Source: Anaerolineae bacterium
GTDB taxonomy: Bacteria > Chloroflexota > Anaerolineae > Anaerolineales > Villigracilaceae
Direction: 5' to 3'
Length of the DNA: 38,955 nt
NCBI GenBank assembly: GCA_018648605.1
Contig: JABGQU010000010.1
Span: forward strand, 1-38,955
In this document: one piece after another, positions 32,329 through 38,955 of the stretch
Numbering within the stretch: position 1 is the stretch's first letter
How the letters are laid out: each line of letters opens with the position of its first letter
Program-made: the position numbers and the translations under genes
Notes under the pieces: model-generated
The model's input: only the letters and a program-made list of their open reading frames with translations
What the model was told of the DNA's origin: nothing
The model's database searches: none

Positions 32329-33533
32329 CCCTGACCCTATTATTCGACCTCGACGATACCCTGCTCGACGCGAATATGGACGAATTTATCCCTGCCTATT
32401 TTCACGCTTTGGGGAAGGCAATGTCTCCTTATGTTGCCTCTGAAGAAATGCTCAAGCACCTAATGGTTGGCACAAATGCGATGGTCTCTCATGATAGCCC
32501 GGATGAAACCTTGCAGGATGTTTTTGAGCGCGATTTTTACCCACATTTTGACACAGGGCGAGATATTCTCGATCCCGCAATTGCTCAATTCTACGCCGAA
32601 ATTTTCCCGACTTTAGCATATCTCACTAAACCGCGTCCCGAAGCAGTGGATCTGGTCGAGTGGGCGTTTGCGCAAGGGCATCGCGTGGCGATCTCCACAA
32701 ATCCGCTTTTCCCGCGCGCAGCGATCGACCATCGTTTGCGTTGGGCGGGCTTGGCACCAGAAAAATATCCCTTTGAAGTGATCTCTTCTTTCGAGAGCTT
32801 CCACTTTAGCAAACCAAACCCTGCTTATTTGGCAGAAGTTTTAGGACAAATGGGTTGGCCTGAAGGGCCTGTTCTTGTCGTGGGTGATGATGAAGTACGC
32901 GATATGCTCGCCGCTGAAGAATTGGGGCTTGCCATGTACTGGATCGCAGATGAAGATGCTCAGATCCCCGAAGGACGCGCACCTATTGCTGGACGGGGAA
33001 GCATTGGAGGGGTACGTTCGTGGATAGAGTCTCTCGACAAAGAGATGCTCTTGCCTCGGTATCAAGCCAAAACGTCGATCGTCGCGACGACTAAGGCTGT
33101 TCCCGCAATTTTGAAGCAACTCCTTAAAGATATCCCAAATGAAAAATGGATTTACTCTGCTAACCCCGATGAATGGAATATAACTGAGATTTTAGGACAT
33201 TTACGTGATGTGGAACGGGAAGTAAATTTGCCGCGTATTCAAACTTTTTTGCATGAAGAGAATCCTTTTATCACTGCAGATGATACAGACCTATGGGTTG
33301 CCGAGCGTGGTTATGCCCAAAAGGATGGTGAAGCTATCCTGCATGATTTTATCGCTACCCGTTTAGATACTATTGCAGCTTTAGAAGGTTTATCAGAATT
33401 TGACTGGCAGCGTTCAGGACGCCACGCCATTTTTGGGCCGATCACCTTGCAGGAGCAATTGGGGTTCACGGCAGAGCACGATCGCGTTCATATTCGACAG
33501 GTTTATAACACGCTGAAGAAACGCAAAAAATAG
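32325..33533 (+). CDS. HAD-superfamily hydrolase fused to a DinB-like domain
   Basis: The protein has 402 residues in two parts. Residues 1-235 are a HAD phosphatase: motif I FDLDDTLLD (Asp8 nucleophile, Asp10 acid/base), motif II AISTNP, motif III Lys in HFSKPNPAY and motif IV VVGDDEVRD. Residues about 255-400 form a four-helix DinB/DUF664-like domain, with WNITEILGHLRDVEREV early and GFTAEHDRVHIRQVYN at the end, where three His residues (in GHL, EHD and HIRQ) could bind a metal. The real start is ATG 32325, overlapping the Cys-rich gene; the frame opens earlier at TTG 32280. The substrate is unknown, and the fusion suggests linked steps on one small molecule. Confidence 0.87.
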   Translation: MTLTLLFDLDDTLLDANMDEFIPAYFHALGKAMSPYVASEEMLKHLMVGTNAMVSHDSPDETLQDVFERDFYPHFDTGRDILDPAIAQFYAEIFPTLAYLTKPRPEAVDLVEWAFAQGHRVAISTNPLFPRAAIDHRLRWAGLAPEKYPFEVISSFESFHFSKPNPAYLAEVLGQMGWPEGPVLVVGDDEVRDMLAAEELGLAMYWIADEDAQIPEGRAPIAGRGSIGGVRSWIESLDKEMLLPRYQAKTSIVATTKAVPAILKQLLKDIPNEKWIYSANPDEWNITEILGHLRDVEREVNLPRIQTFLHEENPFITADDTDLWVAERGYAQKDGEAILHDFIATRLDTIAALEGLSEFDWQRSGRHAIFGPITLQEQLGFTAEHDRVHIRQVYNTLKKRKK

Positions 33534-33541
33534 AGAGATTT

Positions 33542-34558
33542 ATGTCTCGCCAAGATAGATTACAGGTTGCGATCGCCAAAGCTAAAGCGGGACATGAGCT
33601 AAGTGCCCGCGATCTCTTCTTGGATATTGTGCACGACGAGCCTGATAACAAATTAGCGTGGCTTTGGTTAGTGGGTTTGTTGGACAATACCGATGATCTG
33701 ATCAGTGCTTGTGAGAATATCCTGCGCATTGGCCCTGCTGATGCACGTGTTCAACGACGCTTGGGTGAGTTGCGTCGTACACAGAAAGCCCAGCTTGAGA
33801 GCTGGACCGATGAGAAGTTGCGTGAAGCCTCTTCTCTGTTGAAGGATGGGGAAATTGATTTTGCTTTGATCCGCCTGCGAGAAATTCTAAAAAAAGTCCC
33901 TCGTGCCGAACGTGCTTTGGCATTGCTGGCCAAATATTCGCCAGACCTGAACGAGCAAGTGCAAGCATTAAAAGACCTTTCTGTACTTGACCCGCAGAAC
34001 GAGCAAAAAAGGGCTGTGCTTGAGCGGTTGCATTATTTTAAGGAACATCCTCTGGAGTTGGCAGCACTCTATGAAGAACGTGGTGAATGGGATAAGGCCA
34101 TAAAGGTCTTTGATGGGGTGGCGACAAATACTAGTGGTCGACGTGAATGGGATCATGTTATGCGCGAGGTTAGTCGGTTGGAATATCTCCAAAAAGAGCG
34201 TATCGCATATGTTTCGCCGCTTTTGTCCATTATTCGGCTTACGGCAGGGCCACCTCTTCTTTTCTTCTTTTTGATCGTCACGCAGGTTGGCTACGATTTT
34301 AGCTATTTTACCCTTGTGATGGGGCTGGAACTCCTGGCGGTTGTTGCCGGAGCCTTTTTGCTGGCTTTGGCAACAATTGGTGGGGAGCACACTTTGTGGC
34401 GCCGATTGGGGAATGCAGCAGGCAGAGCTACTAAACCGCTTCGCTTGCTTGTCGGAGTGGTGGGGATGTTGATTATCTTGCTACCTTTTGTGCTTTTGGG
34501 CATTGAGGCTGTTCAGCGTTGGTATTCAGTTTTTGATTATTTGGGATTTGAATGGTGA
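33542..34558 (+). CDS. TPR-containing membrane protein of unknown function
   Basis: This 338-residue protein has helical TPR-like repeats over residues about 1-215. The first is AIAKAKAGHELSARDLFLDIVHDEPDNKLAWLWL; further units are SSLLKDGEIDFALIRLREIL and YEERGEWDKAIKVFDGV. Three hydrophobic helices lie at about 228-250, 257-280 and 300-325. The repeats probably face the cytoplasm, as there is no signal peptide. It lies 8 bp after the HAD gene and 6 bp before the rhomboid gene, so it may serve the protease as a membrane scaffold. No catalytic motif was seen. Confidence 0.88.
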   Translation: MSRQDRLQVAIAKAKAGHELSARDLFLDIVHDEPDNKLAWLWLVGLLDNTDDLISACENILRIGPADARVQRRLGELRRTQKAQLESWTDEKLREASSLLKDGEIDFALIRLREILKKVPRAERALALLAKYSPDLNEQVQALKDLSVLDPQNEQKRAVLERLHYFKEHPLELAALYEERGEWDKAIKVFDGVATNTSGRREWDHVMREVSRLEYLQKERIAYVSPLLSIIRLTAGPPLLFFFLIVTQVGYDFSYFTLVMGLELLAVVAGAFLLALATIGGEHTLWRRLGNAAGRATKPLRLLVGVVGMLIILLPFVLLGIEAVQRWYSVFDYLGFEW

Positions 34559-34564
34559 TAAGCA

Positions 34565-35248
34565 ATGTTTCCTCTTAATGATACAGAGCCGAATCGCTAT
34601 AGCGACATTCCCGTAATGACATTGCTCTTGATCTTTACCAATGCTCTTATCCACTTTGTATTCCCTATTTCAGAGCGTATTCCGCATTTATTTATTGCCA
34701 CAGTCCCTGCGATGGTTTTTGCGCGTGTGAGTGGTGGGTTCCTGACGGGGCTGGTTTCCATGTTTTTGCACGGCGGTTTCTTTCATCTTTTTGGAAATAT
34801 GTTTTCTTTATGGGTATTTGGCCGCCGTGTTGAAGATGCCTGTGGCCCCTGGCGCTTTTTACTTTTTTATCTTTTAGTGGGCTTTGGATCAGATCTTATC
34901 TATGTTTTTGTAAATGCTCGATCTGAAATTCCTGTGATCGGCGCGAGCGGAGCTGTTTTCGGTGTGATGGGCGCTTACCTGATTTTATATCCACAGGGGC
35001 GTATTCGCACCTTGATCTTTTGGCTGAGCTTCATCCCCTCTTGGCCCAGGTTGCGTGCTTATTGGGTGGTTCTTTATTTTTTTGCTTTACAGATCATTCC
35101 AGCAATGGATATTTTGCTCAATGACGCGCAGGCAGGATATAGAGTTGCCTACTGGGGGCATTTGGGTGGCTTCTTTGCCTCGGTTGCCATTTTGCTCTTT
35201 TTACGACCAGAAGCTTTTGCGCGCTACCTGAGCGATACGCAAGTTTGA
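34565..35248 (+). CDS. Rhomboid-family intramembrane serine protease
   Basis: This 227-residue protein has six transmembrane helices. It has the oxyanion/active-site block FLHGGFFHLFGNM (His69, His74, Asn78), the catalytic Ser128 in IGASGAVFGVMGAY and the catalytic His199 in YWGHLGGF. The L1-loop WR-type motif appears as CGPWRFLLFY. It cleaves transmembrane helices of membrane proteins near their outer face. The substrate is unknown. It ends a four-gene unit (Cys-rich, HAD-DinB, TPR membrane protein, rhomboid). Confidence 0.95.
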   Translation: MFPLNDTEPNRYSDIPVMTLLLIFTNALIHFVFPISERIPHLFIATVPAMVFARVSGGFLTGLVSMFLHGGFFHLFGNMFSLWVFGRRVEDACGPWRFLLFYLLVGFGSDLIYVFVNARSEIPVIGASGAVFGVMGAYLILYPQGRIRTLIFWLSFIPSWPRLRAYWVVLYFFALQIIPAMDILLNDAQAGYRVAYWGHLGGFFASVAILLFLRPEAFARYLSDTQV

Positions 35249-35293
35249 GCGTATCCCTTCTTCTCAAGTTGGGTTATATCTTTCAGACCTTAG

Positions 35294-35321
35294 GGACAAG
35301 CAATATGCTTGTCCTATTTTT
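35294..35321 (+). terminator. Intrinsic terminator just upstream of fabF
   Basis: GGACAAGCA (35294-35302) and TGCTTGTCC (35306-35314) form a perfect 9-bp stem with an ATA loop, followed by TATTTTTAT. It ends only 13 bp before the fabF ATG. A weaker dyad (GATACGC/GCGTATC, 35234-35255) spans the rhomboid stop. It either ends the rhomboid operon or acts as an attenuator in a fabF leader. Confidence 0.7.
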
Positions 35322-35333
35322 ATAGGAGAACAA

Positions 35334-36575
35334 ATGCGAAAACGAGTTGTTATTACTGGCTTGGGCGCAATCAGCCCGGTTGGCTTAAACGTAGTAGATA
35401 CCTGGAACGCGCTGCTGGCAGGAAAATCGGGCGCAGCGCCAATTACACATTTTGATACCAGCGATCATAAAACCCACTTTGCGGCAGAAGTGAAAGGCTT
35501 TGATGCCGACGCACTCTTTGGGCGGCGAGAAGCGCGTCGTATGGATCGCTATAGCCAATTTGCTTTAGCCGCAGCGCAGCAAGCCGTGGCAGATGCTGGC
35601 TTGGAGATTAACGCTGAGAATCGCGGTCGGATCGGCGCGCTCATCGGCACTGGTATCGGCGGAGTGAGTACTTTGCTTGAGCAAGCGGATTTGATGCGGG
35701 AACGCGACGCCTCGCGCGTGAGCCCTTTCTTGATTCCGATGATGTTGGCGGATACTGCCCCTGGCATGATCGCGATAAACCTGGGTGTACGGGGTCCCAA
35801 TATGTCGGTAGTGACCGCCTGTGCAACGGGTTCAAATGCCCTCGGCGAAGCAGCCGAAATCATTCGGCGTGGTAGCGCAGATGCAATGATAGCGGGCGGT
35901 GGGGAAGCTGCTATCGTTAAGCTAACAATGGCAGGCATGAATTCGATGGGCGCACTCTCCACACGTAACGATGAGCCAACAAAGGCATCGCGTCCCTTTG
36001 ATGCAGATCGTGATGGCTTTTTGATGGGCGAAGGCGCAGCTGTGCTGATCCTTGAATCGTTGGAGCACGCACAAGCGCGCGGCGCAACGATCTTGGCTGA
36101 AATTTCGGGGTATGGCACAACCGACGATGCCTATCATATCTCTGCCCCGGCAGAGGGGGGTGAAGGTGCTGCCATTTGCATGCAGATCGCACTGGATAGC
36201 GCAGGTTTAACGGTAGATGATATTGGCTATATTAATGCGCATGGTACGAGTACCAAGTTAAATGACCGGGGCGAAACAGCAGCGATCAAAACCGTTTTTG
36301 GTGAGCGTGCTTATCACGTTCCCGTCTCATCCACCAAATCGATGACGGGTCATCTTCTCGGCGCATCCGGCGCATTGGAAGCGTTGGTCTGTACGAAGGT
36401 TTTGAATGAAGGCATTATCCCGCCGACGATCAACTATGAGACGCCTGATCCAGAATGTGATCTGGACTATGTCCCCAATCGACCGCGTGAAGCACAGGTG
36501 CAGCATACGCTTTCAAATTCTTTTGGCTTTGGCGGGCACAATGCGACGTTGATCATAAGTCGATACGAGGCATAA
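35334..36575 (+). CDS. fabF: 3-oxoacyl-ACP synthase II (FabF)
   Basis: This 413-residue cytoplasmic condensing enzyme of fatty-acid elongation has the catalytic triad Cys163 in VTACATGSNA, His303 in NAHGTSTKLND and His340 in KSMTGHLLGASG. The GFGGHN segment near the C-terminus is also present. It joins malonyl-ACP to acyl-ACP with release of CO2. Length is normal for the family. AGGAGA lies 7 nt before ATG 35334. fabH follows after 1 bp, so elongation and initiation enzymes are co-expressed. fabD, fabG and acpP are not visible here. Confidence 0.96.
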   Translation: MRKRVVITGLGAISPVGLNVVDTWNALLAGKSGAAPITHFDTSDHKTHFAAEVKGFDADALFGRREARRMDRYSQFALAAAQQAVADAGLEINAENRGRIGALIGTGIGGVSTLLEQADLMRERDASRVSPFLIPMMLADTAPGMIAINLGVRGPNMSVVTACATGSNALGEAAEIIRRGSADAMIAGGGEAAIVKLTMAGMNSMGALSTRNDEPTKASRPFDADRDGFLMGEGAAVLILESLEHAQARGATILAEISGYGTTDDAYHISAPAEGGEGAAICMQIALDSAGLTVDDIGYINAHGTSTKLNDRGETAAIKTVFGERAYHVPVSSTKSMTGHLLGASGALEALVCTKVLNEGIIPPTINYETPDPECDLDYVPNRPREAQVQHTLSNSFGFGGHNATLIISRYEA

Positions 36576-36576
36576 A

Positions 36577-37683
36577 ATGGCATACGCACATATTACTGGT
36601 TGGGGGATGGCTGTCCCCGAAAAGATCTTAACGAATGACGACCTGAGCAAAATGGTCGATACGAATGATGAGTGGATCCGCTCGCGTACAGGAATTGCTG
36701 AGCGGCGTATTGCTGGCGAAGGGGAAAGCTCGGCTACTTTGGCTGTAGAGGCATCTTTGCGTGCTCTCGAAGTGGCAAATTTAAAAGCCGCAGATATAGA
36801 TTTGGTAATTGTTTCCAGTTCGTCTCCTGAGCATATTTTTCCTGCAACGGCTTCACTTGTGCAAGACCAGATCGGGGCGATCAACGCGGGTGCATTTGAC
36901 CTTTCTGCAGCTTGTACGGGTTTTATTTTCGCTACCAATATGGCAGCGCAATCTATTCGTAGTGGCGCCATTAAGAATGCACTCGTCATCGGTGCGGAAA
37001 CTCTCTCTCGTTTTGTCGATTGGACAGATCGCAATACCTGCATCCTTTTTGGGGATGGTGCAGGAGCCTTTGTTCTTCAAGCAAATGATGAACCGGGTGG
37101 TGTCCTATCGGCTGTGATGCACTCTGATGGCTCTGGTGGTGATTTGCTTTCTCTGCCCGCAGGTGGCAGTAAATTGCCTACTAGCGAAGCAACGATCCGC
37201 AATGGTTTGCATTTTATCCAGATGGACGGAAAGAGTGTCTTTCGATTTGCAACGCGCGTGATGGCGCGTGCGACTAAAGAGGCTTTAGAGAAAGCTGGGC
37301 TGGAGATAGAGGACGTTGATCTGATCGTGCCTCATCAGGCGAATACGCGCATTATCGAAGCAGCGGCACGTGGCTTGAAATTGCCAATGGAGAAGTTTGT
37401 GGTCAATCTCGATCGGTATGGGAATACTTCTACAGCTTCTATTCCGATCGCTACAGTCGAGGCTTTTGAAAGCGGACGTATAAACCCTGGCGATAAGATT
37501 GTCTTTGTAGGTTTTGGTGGCGGGTTAACTTGGGGAGCGTTCACTGCTGAGTGGAGCGGACCTTTGCCATCAGAGCGCAAAGTGCTTCATGGTTGGCATC
37601 TTTTCCTGGCGCGGATACGCTCAGTTCTGTTGCGCATTGTGCGCGTTATCGAAGGGCTGATCTGGGGACGTTTTGGGCGATAG
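36577..37683 (+). CDS. fabH: 3-oxoacyl-ACP synthase III (FabH)
   Basis: This 368-residue condensing enzyme starts fatty-acid chains from acyl-CoA and malonyl-ACP. The triad is complete: Cys113 in DLSAACTGF, His253 in VPHQANTRI and Asn283 in YGNTSTASIP. GDGAGAFVLQ and GFGGGLTWGA are also present. Most FabH proteins end near residue 325, whereas this one has a C-terminal extension of about 40 residues that is basic and amphipathic (HLFLARIRSVLLRIVRVIEG). That could bind membrane or a partner. It begins 1 bp after the fabF stop. Confidence 0.95.
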   Translation: MAYAHITGWGMAVPEKILTNDDLSKMVDTNDEWIRSRTGIAERRIAGEGESSATLAVEASLRALEVANLKAADIDLVIVSSSSPEHIFPATASLVQDQIGAINAGAFDLSAACTGFIFATNMAAQSIRSGAIKNALVIGAETLSRFVDWTDRNTCILFGDGAGAFVLQANDEPGGVLSAVMHSDGSGGDLLSLPAGGSKLPTSEATIRNGLHFIQMDGKSVFRFATRVMARATKEALEKAGLEIEDVDLIVPHQANTRIIEAAARGLKLPMEKFVVNLDRYGNTSTASIPIATVEAFESGRINPGDKIVFVGFGGGLTWGAFTAEWSGPLPSERKVLHGWHLFLARIRSVLLRIVRVIEGLIWGRFGR

Positions 37684-37767
37684 GGTTTAATTGTCTATCG
37701 CGACTCCCTCGCATTCACTTTGTAGTAAAATCAATGCGTTGCAGAAAACTGCTTTTAGGAGAAATAC

Positions 37768-37959
37768 ATGCTCACAAAATTTGGTGTTCCAGAACTGCTG
37801 ATTATTCTCGTCATCGTTTTGCTTCTTTTCGGCCCCGGTCGTCTTGGTAAAATTGCTGGTGAGCTAGGCACCGGTATTCGTAACTTCCGTAATGGATTGA
37901 GCGAAGGTAAAGAAGATGAAGAAGAAGTGGAAAACGATTCTTCTGAAGAAAAGGAATAA
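37768..37959 (+). CDS. tatA: Sec-independent translocase protein TatA/TatB-type
   Basis: The 63 residues have the TatA plan: a short N-terminal stretch with GVPELLIILVIVLLLFGP (one membrane helix, about 6-22), the FGPGRLGKIAGELGTGI hinge and amphipathic helix (about 22-45), and an acidic tail. It forms the pore-like assembly that exports folded proteins with twin-arginine signals. TatA is favoured over TatB by its short length and FGP motif. No tatC is adjacent. TTTTAGGAG precedes the ATG by 9 nt. A terminator lies about 100 bp downstream, so it may be monocistronic. Confidence 0.93.
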   Translation: MLTKFGVPELLIILVIVLLLFGPGRLGKIAGELGTGIRNFRNGLSEGKEDEEEVENDSSEEKE

Positions 37960-38063
37960 CATCAGAAATATATTTTGACGATGAAAAAAATACGTTGGCA
38001 TAGGTTTTGTCAGCGTTTTTTTTATATGTGGACAAAAAGAGAAGTTGATTTGAAAGCAGTGTT

Positions 38064-38106
38064 AACGATAAGCTCCCTGAGAAATTAGGGAGCTTATCGT
38101 TTATTG
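38064..38106 (+). terminator. Rho-independent terminator after tatA
   Basis: AACGATAAGCTCCCT (38064-38078) and AGGGAGCTTATCGTT (38087-38101) pair perfectly over 15 bp around an 8-nt loop, followed by TATTG. It is stable in either orientation. Confidence 0.75.
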
Positions 38107-38183
38107 GCGTGCCTTTATTTGTTTTTCGGGGTTATACCTTTGCAACGATCTTGCTGTCTATATGCAAGTAAAAACAAAATATA

Positions 38184-38222
38184 AGGAGATTGGACACTGA
38201 GCAGTGTCCAACTAAAAAAAAT
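38184..38222 (+). promoter_or_regulatory. Ribosome-binding site separated from its ATG by a perfect hairpin
   Basis: AGGAG (38184-38188) is 34 nt from the ATG at 38223, too far for normal use. Between them, TTGGACACTG (38190-38199) pairs with CAGTGTCCAA (38202-38211) in a perfect 10-bp stem. Removing the 22-nt hairpin leaves a spacing of about 12 nt, which would work. Phage T4 has a proven case of this kind. The run of A after the hairpin is not a terminator tail. Confidence 0.5.
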
Positions 38223-38955
38223 ATGAATAAAATCCAAGTCATTCAAGGTGGGATGGGGGTTGCCGTTTCCGATTGGAAATTAGCACAAACGGTTTCCAAG
38301 GAAGGTCAATTAGGGGTTATTTCAGGTACAGGAATTCACTTAATTATGGTCGCTCGCCTTATGGAAGGAGATATCGGTGGACACGTTCGGCGTGCGCTGA
38401 GTCACTTCCCTTTCCATGACCCCGTTCAATGGATTCTAAAAGAATATTATCGAGAAAATCCTCAAGAAGGCGCGACTTATAAACGCCCGCCGATGTGGAA
38501 CTTTAAACCCTCTAAGAAATTGAATGAGTTGACAGTAATCGCCAACTTTGTTGAGGCATTTCTTGCTAAAGAAGGACATAAAAACCCCGTTGGCATCAAT
38601 TTGCTTGAAAAAGTGCAAATGCCAACGATGGCATCTCTCTATGGCGCAATGCTTGCCGGGATCGATTACGTCATTATGGGTGCGGGTATCCCGACTCAAA
38701 TTCCGGGCATCCTCGACAAGCTGGCAAAACACGAAAAAGTTAGCTATAGAATGGATGTAGTAGGAGCAACAGCAGATGACAACTTCCTGATGGATTTTGA
38801 CCCCAAAGAAGTATTTTCAAATGCTCTTGAGAAAGTGCAAGGACTCTTGCGCCCTAATTTCTTGCCCATTATCTCCTCTGTCGTTTTGGCAAAAACACTC
38901 CTGCGCAGATCAACAGGTAAGGTGAATGGGTTTGTGGTTGAAGGACATACAGCGG
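38223..38955 (+). CDS. Nitronate monooxygenase / FabK-like FMN protein (5' part; runs off the window)
   Basis: An open frame of 244 codons begins at ATG 38223 and continues past the window edge with no stop. The start IQVIQGGMGVAVSDWKLAQTV, then GQLGVISGTG, is the FMN-binding opening of the 2-nitropropane dioxygenase/FabK family. Further landmarks are PVGINLLEK, AGIDYVIMGAG and a segment with FVVEGHTA near the edge. The insert after GVISGTG (about residues 45-95, HVRRALSHFPFHDPVQWILKEYY...) makes it the long variant seen in some bacteria. It could oxidise nitronates or reduce enoyl-ACP; proximity to fabF-fabH makes a lipid role attractive but unproven. Confidence 0.88.
   Translation, partial: MNKIQVIQGGMGVAVSDWKLAQTVSKEGQLGVISGTGIHLIMVARLMEGDIGGHVRRALSHFPFHDPVQWILKEYYRENPQEGATYKRPPMWNFKPSKKLNELTVIANFVEAFLAKEGHKNPVGINLLEKVQMPTMASLYGAMLAGIDYVIMGAGIPTQIPGILDKLAKHEKVSYRMDVVGATADDNFLMDFDPKEVFSNALEKVQGLLRPNFLPIISSVVLAKTLLRRSTGKVNGFVVEGHTA

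Larger units (their letters stand above)
37960..38222 (+). other. Intergenic region between tatA and the last gene
   Basis: This 263-bp gap holds the terminator at 38064-38101 and the structured translation start at 38184-38222. No gene is evident. The stretch 38102-38180 is AT-rich and should carry the next promoter, but no clear -35/-10 pair was found. Confidence 0.5.

Noticed and set aside
38190-38222. Hairpin before the last gene as an intrinsic terminator
   Set aside because: It is followed by a run of A, not U, on the plus strand, and a start codon lies directly after it.

Overview
The window looks like chromosomal DNA of a bacterium from the Chloroflexota, most likely class Anaerolineae. 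This is inferred from the gene repertoire: a long TPR-type Slt lipoprotein, 7TM/GAF signalling proteins, a SpoIIM-fused ABC permease, TPR proteins opening with an uncharacterised domain, and an elongation factor P carrying Arg at the tip. Base composition is mid-range (about 45-50% GC where sampled by eye) but clearly higher over 23.4-25.4 kb. No phage, CRISPR array or rRNA operon was seen. The -10/-35 boxes that could be read are ordinary sigma70-type.

Layout. (1) 1-1057 is mobile DNA: the terminal repeats of an apparent IS21-family element cut off by the window edge, abutting a truncated and frameshifted IS3-family element. (2) 1073-5078, minus strand: an overlapping operon of a TPR protein, a 7TM-PAS-GAF histidine kinase and a NarL/LuxR response regulator. 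(3) 5332-5592, minus strand: tRNA-Cys, tRNA-Gly and tRNA-Phe behind one consensus promoter. (4) 5769-8195, minus strand: a lytic transglycosylase lipoprotein, probably from a leaderless mRNA. (5) 8330-20196, plus strand: purine nucleoside phosphorylase, a membrane protein, GNAT, a 7TM-GAF-HTH protein, an S1-domain protein, FtsK, a CDP-alcohol phosphatidyltransferase and Lgt; then, behind a new promoter, an ABC ATPase, an ABC-2/SpoIIM permease and a metallo-hydrolase. (6) 20435-20938, minus strand: an HNH nuclease. (7) 21144-23245, plus strand: two unrecognised genes, then tRNA-Arg. (8) 23366-26705, minus strand: a Cys/Met-metabolism PLP enzyme, PanB and an aminotransferase. (9) 27029-31926, plus strand: Hsp20, Lon, a stand-alone receiver, GNAT, MogA/MoaB and EF-P. 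(10) 31993-35248, plus strand: a Cys-rich protein, a HAD-DinB fusion, a TPR membrane protein and a rhomboid protease. (11) 35334-38955, plus strand: FabF, FabH, TatA and the 5' part of a nitronate monooxygenase/FabK-like flavoprotein that runs off the window.

Several groups make functional sense. Hsp20 and Lon share a leader that can hide the Hsp20 ribosome-binding site. FabF and FabH form a fatty-acid elongation pair with a FabK-like flavoenzyme close by. The lipoprotein and envelope genes (Slt lipoprotein, Lgt, phosphatidyltransferase, FtsK) cluster loosely. The least explained parts are the two-gene module at 21144-23165, the membrane sensor with a DNA-binding-like tail at 10471-12378, the SpoIIM fusion at 18000-19430, the N-terminal domain of the TPR protein at 3888-5078, and the structured RNA leaders at 26969-27028 and 38184-38222.
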